Source of the DNA: Amblyornis subalaris
Lineage: Eukaryota; Chordata; Aves; Passeriformes; Ptilonorhynchidae
Assembly: GCA_018881555.1 (NCBI GenBank)
Contig: JACAXG010000018.1
Coordinates: forward strand, 1,629,561-1,693,560
Length of the DNA stretch: 64,000 nucleotides
Reading direction: 5' to 3'
The notes beneath the pieces were generated by a model, which was given only the letters and a program-made list of their open reading frames with translations, ran no database searches and was not told where the DNA came from. The translations under genes were made by a program, and so were the position numbers. Below are positions 35,591 to 47,900 of this stretch, piece by piece. Position 1 is the stretch's first letter, and each line of letters starts with the position of its first letter.

Positions 35591-38403
35591 GTTGAAACAG
35601 AGAACTCATGAGGTCCTGACAAACCGTGCTATCCTACCCTGTCACCTGGATAACCAGGAGTTCTGTCCTACAACACTGCACACTGTTGACTGCCACTGCT
35701 ATTCAACAATGGGAACACTGGTAATACCAAAAAATAGAAATAATATTTTGATTTTTAATCATTAAGCTGGTTCTGTAATAGCAAACTTGACTCTTCCNTC
35801 CTACTCAGACCCTCACACGGAAATAATCAGTTGACCAAGACCTGGTTCGTTCAGATGGGGNCTATCAGGAAATACAGGAGTCCAGCATTTACCCCAGGAG
35901 CATTCTTCTTGATCTGCCCACTGCAGCTGTCTTGGCCTGACAGGGCTCATGGTATCNGAAACAAAACACGAAAATGAGGTTAACAACTCCGACATAATGT
36001 TCAATTGTTTGTTCAAATGTTTCCACTGCATTGTTAAATTCAGTGGAAAACCTGTATTTTTTCTGCACATTTCTGTGAAGAGCAATGGCTTAAGAATAAA
36101 AAGTGTGTTTGTTACAAAGTCAGTGTTGTCAACATGTTGGTTTCNTTTAGTAGCTTCCCACTACAAATATTCAACACCAACCTGCTTGACACCAGCTATA
36201 AACTTTAAAGTGATTACCTGTCACATTACAAAGACTGAGTCTTGCCAGAGTCTTCCTGGAGAACAAAAATGCTTGCAATAGTCCTACCACCTCTTGGTGT
36301 CTTGTATGAGAGCAACGTGTACTGCCAGAAATGCAGAATTAAAAATGTGAAGGGAAAAAGAAAGGCAAACATTTCACCCACCTGACTGGTTACTCAGTGG
36401 TTCCTTAAAAATGAGTCAGGATAGGTGAGCACATCTATTTGTGGGTGTTTTACGTGACATGTACAGCTGTTTTCAGAACATGTTGAGTTAACAAATCTTT
36501 GGCATTCTTGCTTTGCCCATGCTGTTTGCATCTTGATTGGCAGCTCATCAAAATATAAATAAGTAGTTCTCAGTTGTTCTGGAGTTTTGTCATTTATATG
36601 TTAATAAAATTCAAAAAAGCCAATGCAAGGATAGGAAAACATAGCAAATTTTTTGCCTCATTTGACAATCACTTCAGGGGGTAAATTTAAATCTGACTTA
36701 AAGTTTAGTTCTGTAGGTCTGAAGTACATAATGACATTTTCTTTTTAGTTCTTGATGAATCTTAATCAGAAATTATTAAAAACAGTTTAATGGAAAAATA
36801 AGGATTTTTAGNTGGTTGGGATGTTCGGTTTTTGAGACATTCTTAACATTTTGAATTCAATGAATACTTCCAGATTGCTTGTTTTAGAGAAGCAAGATTT
36901 TTATTTCTTGTGTAGATGTGCAAGCGCAGGTGATTAATGACATTCAGTCATAAACTAGTCTGTTAAAACCTTTGACGAGACAATNTGTGGTTTAGATTGA
37001 AATTTGGTACCCTGGCTGATTTTTCCCCTTAGAAAGAGAGANGGCCTATTCTTCAGTGCAGGGTTAAAGAATGCCCAAAAAATGCTGCAAGTATGGTGAT
37101 AAGGCCAGTGCAGTGAGCATTAGATTATGGCCCTTTCAGAATGCCTTGAGAGTCCTCTAAACAATCAAATTATCTTAGCCTGGCACTTAAACTAGTGGAG
37201 AGGCATTTGAGAAATACTCTTGCAGAACTGACATGCAATGCAGAGAGAACTTTATATATCCATACCACCTTCCCCTCCCCTCCAAAAAATTAATCTGTAA
37301 AGGAATAAAAAATGGATTTGGACATTAACTTGGTTCATTGTTCCTAGTAGGATGGATACTTAAAGCACCATTATATATTTGTTANACTTGTTCTTAATTG
37401 CCTGCCTGATGGAGATGGCTTCTCAGAAAGATTTGATAGGTCTTTTTAGGCTGCTTCTTTCTAGGTTCTCTCTCTCTGGTTAGCCAGTCTTACTGGTTTT
37501 TCCCTCTCCCTCACAGTATCAATCTTGTCTTACTCCTTTATCATCTGCTTCTCCATTAACCCAGTGAGGATTTTATTCATTTTTTTTCTTGGTAGCAGCT
37601 TTTCGCAGATACGAAGATTCTTAACACTTCTCTGTCTTCTTTTATTCAGGGTTAACAATTCCAATTATTTTCAGTCATGCCTTTTAGGCTGTTTCTTGTG
37701 GCCTCTATCTAGATGCCTTAAATGGCCTATTTCTGCACAGAATTGGATGCAGTACTGTAGGCTGAATGTAATGAAGGCAATCACCTCACATGTAAGGTTT
37801 ATTCTTGAACGCACCAGCTGTGATTTGCCTGTTTGCAGTTTGTCTGCTTTTTGAGACAGATGCACAGTATGTTGTTAAGTTCTTGAAGGCATTTATGTCT
37901 CCCTGCACCACTGGAGGGAGGAGGTAGAGTTGGAAATGTGGAAGTGGGGAGGGGAAAGTGTTTTTAAGATTTATTTTACTTCTCATTATTCTGATATGAT
38001 TTTTTCAGTAATAAATTCAATTAATATTCCAAGTTGAGTCTGTTTTGCCTGTGACAGTATTCAGTGAGTGATCTCTCCCTGCTCTTACTTCACCGCATGT
38101 ATCCTTCATTATATTTTCTCTTCCCTGTCCACTTGTCAGGGGAGTGATAGAGTGGGTGTCTGGCATCCAGGCAGGGTCAACCCACTACAGTGCTACTTGG
38201 GACCTTCTATATTGTTTGGGAAGGATGCGGTAATGTGAGAATCCCTTCTTGGAGCTCCTGTGCTAAACTTTTCTAGACATAATTCTATGCTTTGGTGTTT
38301 CAAGTCCATCCCTTTTTAATATTGAANTTTTTTTCTGATAAAAAGTGTTTTATTACACACCATACAGCATGGTTTGAAGTGAAATAGGACATTGTATATA
38401 GAT
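35591..38403. other. AT-rich non-coding stretch, no gene recognised
   Basis: Open frames up to about 110 codons occur (35,949-36,281 and 37,525-37,854). They have no recognisable motifs, and two of them contain ambiguous bases or overlap opposite-strand frames. Confidence 0.6.
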
Positions 38404-39275
38404 AGAATCACAGAATCATTTAGGTTGAAAATGGTGTTTAAAATGATTGAGTCCAACCATTAATCCATCACCTCCAAGCCCACCACTAAACCACGTCCCT
38501 AAGCACCACCTCCACACATATTTTAAATACCTCCAGGGATAATGACTCTACCACTTCTCTGGGCAGCCTGTCCCAATGTTTGACAACCCTTTCAGTGAAG
38601 AAATTTTTCCCAATATCCAATCTAAGCCTCCCCTGGCACAACTTGAGGCCATTTCTTCTTGTAGTGTCGTTTGTTACCTGGGACAAGAAACCGATGCCCN
38701 CCGGGCTACGTCCTCCTTTCAGGCAGCTGTAGAGAGTGATAAGGTTCCCCCTGAGACTCCTTTTCTCCAGACTAAAACAGCCCTAGCTCCCTCAGCTGTT
38801 CCTCATGAGATTTGTGCTCCAGACTCTTCACCAGCTCGCTTGCCTGTTTCTGGACTCACTCCAGCACCTCAATGTCCTTCTTGTCATGGGAGGCTCAGAA
38901 CTGGACAAGCACTTGAGGTGTGGCCTCACCAGTGAGAAGTACAGGGAAATAATCACTGCCCTGGTCCTGCTGGCCACACTGTTTCTGCTACAGACCAGGA
39001 TGTCATTGGCCTTCTTGGCCATCTTGGCACACACTGGCTCATGTTCAGCTGCTGTCGACCAACATCCCCAGATTCTTTTCCACCAGGTGCCTTGCCAGCT
39101 ACTCTGCGCCCAGCCTGTAGCACTGCCTGGAGTTCTGTGACCCCACACTTGGCCTTGTTGAACCTCACACATCCATTCCAGTGCACCTGTCCAAGCCATG
39201 AGCAGCCAGTTTCTCCAGGAGAACGCTGTGGGAGACAGCGTCAAACGCTTTACTGAAATCTAGGTAAACTGATGC
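38404..39275 (-). mobile_element. CR1 LINE, 5'-truncated copy in minus orientation
   Basis: The 3' tail is at the left end ('agaatcacagaatcattt' is the reversed terminal repeat), and ORF2 reads leftwards. Visible ORF2 blocks on the minus strand are [20 protein letters not shown] (about 38,900-38,960) and then [27 protein letters not shown] and SLEVFK (about 38,500-38,630). The last group lies in a 66-codon open frame ending VEVVLRDVV at 38,486, matching the family C-terminus. Frameshifts separate the blocks. It is the longest CR1 piece in the window and the only one on the minus strand. Confidence 0.92.
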
Positions 39276-39667
39276 ATGGTTTCATTTAGCTTTCTTTAAA
39301 GGGAATTCCAAATTGGTGNCTTATGCCCTACTGACAGTCAGGTGAGAAATGGAAAGCTGGTGTTAGGACTAATGAAAAACATGTTTAATGCCTTTGCTCC
39401 ATTGGTTTACAGTTACCTGAATCCTGTAAGAAATGCTCTGTTGTGTGTGATGCTGTGAGTAGTGGTGGTGATTTCTGGGTTGGGGAAGGGGATTGAGGGG
39501 TGCCCCCTGAGCCGGGCAGCTGCCTTGGACACAGGGCTGAGGCTCAGGATGTTTGCCCCGGAGAGGGGTGCCCTGCAGTTGACATTCACCGAGAGGCGCT
39601 AATGATCCAACAGAGCCAGCAAGCTGCTGTGCTTAATACAATTATCATCTGTGCTGTAGATTGGACT

Positions 39668-39688
39668 TTAATTAAATTTCTTAATTAA
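39668..39688. promoter_or_regulatory. Paired TTAATTAA sites (homeodomain-type)
   Basis: Two perfect TTAATTAA palindromes (39,668-39,675 and 39,681-39,688) are separated by five bases, inside non-repetitive DNA. Homeodomain proteins bind TAAT cores, and paired palindromic sites suit dimers. Binding is inferred from motif only, and AT-rich DNA yields such sites by chance. Confidence 0.3.
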
Positions 39689-41322
39689 GCCAAAATCCAA
39701 TAAATCTAGAAATAGTAATTAGCAGGAGCCAGCTGTTTTATAACTTGTTATCCTGTTTTTGTAGTTTAGACAAGATCTGACTTAAATAAAAGTTCTTCTA
39801 TCTGCTCATGTTCCTTGTAAAAAAAAAATAAATTACTTGCTCATGATGTTTTAATCTCGGCTTCATTTTGGAGACCAATAATTATTAAAAAAACAATAAA
39901 TGTAGTGTGTTTCGTAAATATAGTTTTGTACTGTATTAGAACATTATGTATCAACTTTTAACCTGGATTTTTGTTGATTTACGCATTCACATTATTGATT
40001 CATAAAGTGTCTTTTGTATCTTGGAAAACTATGATGCTTCTTGTGAAAGGGAACCTCAGTTCTAAATGTTCAATCATCAATTTTCTCAATTTCGGCAATT
40101 TGTTATTGGGATTACATAAATAGTTAGAAAATGTTTAAAAAAATCTGTTCCTTAACAAGAATAATTAGATATATTNTTCAGGTTATAATGCATTCCCAAA
40201 GAGCAGCTTAAGGGGGCTTCTCTTTTATTTCATGCCTGCAGCCTGTGCAGTTAGAGCAGATTGCACTAAAATTTCCAAATACAATTACTAAGTTTCATGG
40301 AGCTTAGAGTAACAAGTAGTGTATGCATAGGAGAATCTGTCTGCCTGTGTGAAGCATTTTTCGTTCCTTTGCAAATGTGCTGGTGACTTGCTCGTATGTG
40401 TACTAAGTCATATTTTATAAACATCAAAACCAAATGGGAAAGGATAATTTATCCTATTGCAGTACAACAGCCAGAGGATCTCGTGGGATAAAATGATGAT
40501 TTACTTTCTGTAACCCTCTGGGTGAAATAGTACCAATAAGTATTAATTCTCTTATAGGTAAATTTTATTTTTTCCCCAAATGCTACTGCTTGGCTTGGTA
40601 TTTAAAAATTGATGATGATTAGGTAGCTACATCACACATATCATATCCAATAAACCTTACTCAAGTTATTTTTTTAAATTTTTAAACCAATTTTTCTTTG
40701 TGTTTATTCAGTGGTCTGAAATTAATTAGCTTTGAAGTCATCAGATTTGAAATACAATGACATTTAATACTTAGCAATATTTCAGTATAAACCTTAATTG
40801 AATTTTGTTTGTTTTACAGCAGCTGCTGTGCTTTCAGTAAACAAATTGCCTTAGTTAAAGAATAGTGTGAGGAATCCCACAAGGATTTAAAAAAGCTTAT
40901 AGGTGAACGCTGGTTGTATGATAGAATAAATTCAGTGCAGGTTTGCCTAAAGTGATATATATGGAAATGAAGAACTGCAATGTCTGTTAGATTTTAAATT
41001 ATAATGGATACATGCAACCCAGTGAACAGCTTCCTTAGAAGCCTCTGGGCTGTACTGGACCCGAAAGAACAACCCAACACTGGGACCTCTAGGTGGTAGG
41101 CAGNGAGTGGTAATTAGGACAGTACCACATAAATGGTAATGTCCACAGCATTAGTCCTCTATAGGCCTACCTTTCAACAAAGCAAACCTGTACCAGAAAT
41201 AAAAGTTCAAAGTATACATCTTCCCCTTTTAACCCCTAAAAGGACTTCTAAGTGACACATTATTAAAAATGTTTTAGAGAGAAAATGCATAAGAACCAAC
41301 ATGTTAGTAAAAAAAATCTTGG

Positions 41323-41380
41323 ATGTGTGTGTGTGTGTGTATATATATAAAAATAAATATATCTATAAATATATATAAAT
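41323..41380. repeat. Compound (GT)n/(AT)n microsatellite
   Basis: A GT run of about nine units is followed by AT runs with small interruptions. Confidence 0.9.
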
Positions 41381-41804
41381 TATTGCTGTGTAGATAAGGA
41401 TTAAGTATAAGCCAGCTTTTACATGGCTTCTTCAGTATATTTTATCAGCAACATGTGCACTTCTGCTGATGTTGCACTTTCCTTGACTTTATGTTTCATT
41501 GTGCCTAATAAATATGGATACTTTGATGTAGTAGCATGCATATGTTAGTTCTCTTTTCTAGCGTATCTTTGCTGACTCAAGCAGCAGTCTGTTTCTTCTG
41601 AAACTTTTATTTACTGGGAGGTGTTTATATAAACACACAGTAAAAAAGGGTGGTATAAAGCCAAATGATTTATTCAGTGTGGGAAAACCAAAGGAAAAAA
41701 ACCCCCACAAACAAACCTGAAACCAGACAAAGAATTTTGTTGAATATTTCTATTCAGTATTCAAGTTAGAGGCAGTAAGTCAGCACACAATTTTTCGAGC
41801 ATCC

Positions 41805-41901
41805 TGGTCTGGTGAAAGGTGTCCCTGCCCATAACAGGGGGGTTAGACCTAGATGATCTTTCAGATCTCTTCCAACCCAAAGTGCTCTATGATTTTATGG
41901 T
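41805..41901 (+). mobile_element. CR1 LINE 3' tail fragment
   Basis: The segment 'ggtgtccctgcccataacag', then 'ggttagacctagatgatctt' and 'cttccaacccaaagtgctc', with terminal 'tatgattttatgg', is the CR1 untranslated tail. The copy is under 100 bases and has no coding part. Confidence 0.88.
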
Positions 41902-44861
41902 TGTTTTATGCTTTTCATAAAAGGTGGTATTAGAAAGAAAATGAAAAGTAAATTAATTGTTTTAACTGTTGGGAAAACAGATCAGGTGATAGCTTGTATT
42001 GCAGATAATTTTATTTGCCATAAACCATCTTAACTGAATTGTGAATAAAAAATTTTTGGTACAGTATGTTTGGTATTGCAGAGAATTTCACTTGATATTT
42101 CTTAACATAATGTTAGAATATTAATATCAAAATTAGCTAGTTATAGAGGAAACATGTTTGCAGCAAATTTCTCTTGGAACTGTTTTTTGGGGTTTTTTTT
42201 AAAATACAGTAGGGCAACAGGATGCTTAAAAAAAGAAAAAAAAGGTGACTGTGAGTGAGAGAATGAACTAGTGAAAAAAAGGGGAGTTCACTCTGCACAG
42301 GTGTGGAAATGACAGGACAGCACTGGGCTGCAGTTAAGGATGCTGAGTTTGAACTTCATGAGCTGGTGAAGTAAAATTAGCTGAGCTGTGTTAGTGCAGA
42401 CAGGTCAGCAAGGATTTNAAGCTCAGCATATGTCACGATAATGAGAACTCCCTTGTGGGAATGTTAGAAGCAGGTTTGTATCTGTTTCTGGTCCCCATAG
42501 TGGTGTTCTTGAAAGGTGATTATTTTGCACATTTGTGTGAACAGATCTCTGAAGTTCTGAAGAAGTGTTAACAAATGCAGGAAACCCAACCCTACCAGGG
42601 TATGTCTCCTATGCACAGTGCCCCTCAGGCTGGCTCCTCCCCATGTCACTGCTATGGAACNTGGATGTTTTACTGGGATGTTGCACATTCCAGTGCAAGT
42701 TCTTCCTGACCTGAGTGAACACCAGCATAATGCTTTGGTGGAGTTGCTGTGTCTGAGGCTCAGACCAGGCTGTTATGCATCCCAGAAATGAACTTTTCTT
42801 GCCAAATCTGTAGCCATTTCTGGTTACATCATTTAATGACAGCATCCTTACTTTGGTGTTCAGCGTATGTGTTACTGTGTGTATGTGAATTTATATGTAT
42901 ATATAGGATAAAAATGTGTGAGGAGAGGAAGGAAAAAGGATTTCAGACACCAGGCTTTGGGAGATGTGTTTCTACTTTTAGTTTACTTAGTGGAACAAGA
43001 TTAGTTTCTCTAATGTATCTTGAGAAGGCCATGGCAGCCATATTTTTAGGACACTCAGATTTTCACAGCTGGTATTTTCAGCTCATGCTAGGGAGGCTAG
43101 AAGTAGAATTTCATGATATAATAGTGAAGGCAAAGCTCTGTCAAAATCCAGCTCAGTGGATTCCTATCTTTCTGTTCATTAATGCCCAAAATAATTCCAA
43201 CATATTTTTCTGCATCCTAATTTTAGATGCTTATTCCTCAGGAAAGGTCAGTGACTCTTTATACTGGCAAGGCAATGTCTGCAGACAGGGACACTCACCT
43301 AGCTTTTGTTAAATCCAGCTGATGTCAGTGGAAGAGTTGGACAAGGCCTTGGACATGTAGCCTTTTAATCAGGTCTGAAACACAAGAGGCCACCTTCAAA
43401 GGCCAGCTTATATTGAGCTAAGACGACCTGTTCTGACTTTAATTAGATACATATCAGCCAGAACATCTCTAGAAGAAAAGGTATTTAGTACTCATGGCAC
43501 ACAAAAGCTATTAATGATATGAGGACAATAGGAAGAAGTGGTGAGGTATTTGTCTCCAAAAGGAAAAAGAGAGTTCATTCTCTGTAGAATGGGAAGATGG
43601 GAGAGGAGATGGCGCAGAGGAAGAATATAATCTACTATATTAAAAGAAACATACATTGAGTTTGCAGTTTTGGTATCAATAGTCTTATGCTTTCCTTTTT
43701 ACATGTGAGGTGTGGCTTTGGTGCTGCTATTGAATTGAAGAACTAAATATACCGANGACCTGAAAATGTCAAAAGCCTTTGCTCCTTCTATGCATAGGGG
43801 TAACTGGAACAGGGTTTGTACCATTCAGTTTTGGGGACTGAAAAATCTGTGGTAGATAAATTGCACTTATAAACATATATTGCTTGCCTGTTTTAAGAAA
43901 TAACATCTCTTTGCATCTCTGAATACCTAAATACTTCTTGACTGGAAGACGCATTTTCAGTAACAGCTGTAAAATTATGTGTGTTGTGAAGTGTGCCATT
44001 ATCAGACATGAAATCCTTGCAGTAGAGACCTCTGAGGAATTAAGTTGGGTAAATAACTGGACTGGAATTAACAGAGAACTAGGATTTAGCAGCCATCATG
44101 CTTACATGGTACAGCATCACTACAGCACTCCCTTACGGTGCTCTTGGCAAAATGGCTGGAAAGGGATGTCCCTTCATTGCTGGGTAATTGTTCCGTAAAG
44201 GCAAGCACNTGGAGAGCATTTGGGTTGATTTTTTTCCTCCCATCCCCCATTACTATGATTTTAATTGGAAGCAGCTCTTTGTTCATGTAAAACTGGCATG
44301 AGGTCCTTTACTGAAAGATACTGATGTCTTTGTATCAAACAATGCCTGTTTCAAGCTGTTACACTTGTCATTGTTTAATTGAACTTGCAGAGGTTTCTGG
44401 GAGAAGGAAACTTTTACCATTTCCTCCTGTGAATCCCTTTAACATGCTGTCTGTGAACAGAAAAATATCCCATTTATGAGTAGGTGGAATAATAGGCTAG
44501 CTGGATTCTGATACTTATTAAATGTTAAGTCTTTGTTGAAATCTGCAAGAAATCACTGAAAAGCACAGAATTTGCAGATGTACGAGCTTGTGCGATTTTT
44601 ATTATCATTATGAAATCTTTATAGTGCGCACAGCAACTGTGTGCTTTATAGAGAAAATGTAGATATTTGTAACTTTGCTGATAGAACTGAAGCATTTACT
44701 ACTAATAGGCTACAAACCTGAGGTCAGTGAGGTTGCTCAGTCTGTGCCTTAGCACAGCCAATAGATGCTGTCTGGTCTGAGCACAGGTTTCCTGCCGAGA
44801 CTGAGCTGCAGTTAACACTGAGCACAAGACTGGGCTGCCTCGAGTCCTTGCCTCAATTTGT
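41902..44861. other. Non-coding stretch, no gene recognised
   Basis: It contains the longest open frame of the window (42,749-43,312, 187 codons, plus strand). That product shows no recognisable domain or coding-like character and is treated as chance. Confidence 0.6.
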
Positions 44862-44903
44862 TGCTGAGTCACTGGGTGACCTTGTGTAAACCTCTTCCCT
44901 TGG
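44862..44903 (+). mobile_element. Possible MIR-type SINE relic
   Basis: The segment 'gctgagtcactgggtgacct' followed by 'tgtgtaaacctcttccc' resembles the MIR centre (ctgtgtgaccttgggcaagtcacttaacctct). The match is short and made by eye. Confidence 0.4.
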
Positions 44904-47900
44904 CATACGCTGGCTCTAAAGGAGGAGCACTAGCCATGACCTGTGTAGTTATTCTTGGGTGAGGAGTTCAGTGAAACTGCAGATTCGGTGTAAATGATTT
45001 GTTTTGTTTCTTGCTTTGTTAACCTTACGATAGGCACTGTGTGTTGATAAGGAAAAGGAAGATGGGGCATATGTGTTAAGGGACAGAGAAAAGAGAACTG
45101 GGGCAGAAGGTTGCTAACTAGTCTGTAGACAGGGTGTCAAATGACGTTATCTTTGGCTTCCTGGATTTTAGAGAATACGCTAGTTGACCCTGCAACACTG
45201 ATTCAAAATTAAGAGGGCTCTGTTTTAAAAAGTGAAAAGAGTAGAAAAGCTGATGCTAAAATCTAAAAATCAAATTTCTCTCAGCTTAATGTTACTTTTA
45301 ATTTGACTAGATACAGCTTTTTGTATGCATACATGTCTGTTCTTAGGAATATACATATAGAAAAAGAAATAGTAGCGTGATGGTGGACTGTCTCCCCCCT
45401 CCTGACAGATAATTTTATGCTGTTCAGACAGAATATATTTTAGCTTTACAGCTATCTGATCTGTTTATATACTGTTCTGCCTTTTTTTGAACTAACTTCA
45501 CAAAAATGATTGAGTTACAAGTGTTTGTAAATAGAGCAGCCCCTAAAGCCAGGAATTTGTCTAAAATGAGTGGAAAAAATTGAAGGAAATACTGTGTAAT
45601 CCTATAAGATCTTAGTAAAATTGTAAAGCAAAAGCTTATACTTTTCCAGTTCTTCACATGATACCAAATTCCAGCTGGCAAAGATACTTGGCATACCACT
45701 TGGCTTTCATTTGGGTTGAAATTTTAAATGTACTAATTTCAAATCATCCCTTATTGAAAAACATATTTTAAGATTTCTGGTAGCTGTAAGGATCTCTCAT
45801 ATAAAGGGAAGGACTGCCATAGAGCAGCAAAAAGAGTTTTATGACTGGTTTGTCAAAACCTCTGAAAAATAAAACACATACCATGAAGCATCACGGTTAT
45901 GATGCAGTGCAGATTTCTTAAAAGTACCCAAGGGAATTAAAAGCAAACAGTATTACTTGTAGCAATGGTCACATTTGGTAATTTTCAAACTCATGCCAAA
46001 TGCTGATATGAAAATTTGTTACTTTTTAAATAATAATGTAAAAGTTAAGTTAAAAAGTACGTTCTAGCATTTGCATAAAGGATTACACAAATGTTAAGTT
46101 ATAGGAACAGGAAGATACAGGAAGATNTCTTCCTATAAGATATAGGAAACAGACTTCAGGTTGTTCAGACTTAGGAATCCAGTTGTTTCTTTACAGTGCC
46201 GTCGTATATGTTTGCTTGTACTCATATAAATGTAAAATGAATATCATACATATTTATGTAGTGAGCAGCTGAACCGCTGAGGCAAAACAGCGAATAAACA
46301 GGCCATATGTGAGAGAAGCTAAAAGGCCTGAATAGCCTAATAAATCTTGCATTAGACTCAAGTTTTATAAATTCTAGGTGCTGTGGAACACTGTTGAAAA
46401 AATANGAGTTCTTTTTGGAAGGGGAAACTTTTGCTTTTCCATCGTGTGGAGGACTCTGGGCATACAGATACATATAATTGATTTATCAGTGGGAGATGTA
46501 TGAAGAATCCTTGTTCAGTGTTTAAAACTGAAAAACCTTTGGTATCTGAAATAGTGAGGAAGAGAGTGAGTTGGTGGTCTTACGTCACTTTGATAAGGCA
46601 GCACTCAACACTGTGTGTGGGAGTGGAAAGGAAAAATGGTCTTTTAAACCTTCATTGCTCCAGTCTATGTCTGTGAGTAAGCTGTATAAGAGCAAGACAA
46701 AATAACTTTGATTGCTGGGTAAGTCCAGGGGACAAAAATTGGTACACAGCATCTTGAAACTGATCTGGAAGCAAAGCATTGCCCATACAGAGCAATGGCA
46801 AAACATCTTCCTTTATTCCTGTCCCATGCCAGTGACAAGCCTACAGAGCCTGTGTGGGCTGAACTCCCTGCTGGCGTAGCACCAGGCAGACAGAGGAAGA
46901 GGCATCAAGCCAAAGGATGAGAGTTACGTAGAACTGTTTTTGAAGCATATGCATGGCAGGAAACTCTGGCTGGATCTGTTCATCAGGCAGAAAAGACTAA
47001 AGAGAGTGTGTTAAAGAGCATTATTTTGTTCTTAAAAGTTCTTAAAACTCAANGGCGTTCAAGACCGTATAAAGAAAAGAATATTCCTGCAAGTTTCTTA
47101 ATGCATCCGACACTGTTCCTACTGAAGTATTAGACCCCCCAATTTTAGACTTTGTGAGATGGTGCAGTATAGATGGTTGTACAATGCTTTGCTGTTCCTG
47201 TCCCTCTTCCATTTGTATAAGTTCTAAGGTAACATAAACATTCATGTTAATGTAAAAGAATAGTCTATTTTGTAAGGTCTGAGTAGCCTAAGATCTCTTT
47301 TCTTTATGGAACCTATCTAGAAGCTTATTTGGTCTGCGAGAAAGGGTCTTGGAAGGGAGAGCCTCCAGGGAGTAGGTTGGCTCCTTTGACAGACGTGGGA
47401 ACAAAATAAGCCCACAAACATTTGTAAAGAGGCTGAGGTGTCACCATTCTCAGCCTTCAGCAAGGAAATCTGTATCGGGAAAACATTTTATGTTTACTGA
47501 TTTTTTTTTTTTTAAATGTATAAAAAGACTGGTTCTTAGCATTAGTGAGGCTGTGTAGTCTGGCCATGTTCATTGAAAACTCATTGAATCTGTTATTTAA
47601 AAGCTTTAGTGTGCTTGATATTTAATGAATACAGAATGTAATTCATAACTTTCCTGTTATCTATTGGTAGGCTTAAAGAACATAATTTCACATGGATAGC
47701 TCTCCCACACTCAAATACTACTTCATCTTGGTCATCTTAATATTGAGAAAGTTTTTGTATAACTATTATACATAAGCACTGTGTGACATAGAGAATATAG
47801 ATTTGCCTAATTTTGCATGCAAAAGCAACCCTGTCCTGTGGTTTGTACACCATATTTGTCACATAAAATCTGGNAAACACCATAATTAACTTATTTTCCA

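Larger units (their letters stand above)
39276..41804. other. Non-coding stretch including an enhancer-like AT-rich block
   Basis: No exon was recognised. The part from about 39,600 to 40,900 is AT-rich but complex rather than repetitive, with many homeodomain-type TAAT cores, and could hold conserved non-coding elements. A GT/AT microsatellite lies at 41,323-41,380. Confidence 0.5.

Noticed and set aside
38828..39256. Overlapping open frames on both strands, up to 138 codons
   Set aside because: They are parts and shadows of the minus-strand CR1 copy.
42749..43312. Longest open frame in the window (187 codons, plus strand)
   Set aside because: It crosses GT/AT simple sequence and its product has no recognisable domain. 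No promoter or splice context was seen, and a frame of this length can occur by chance in 64 kb read in six frames.
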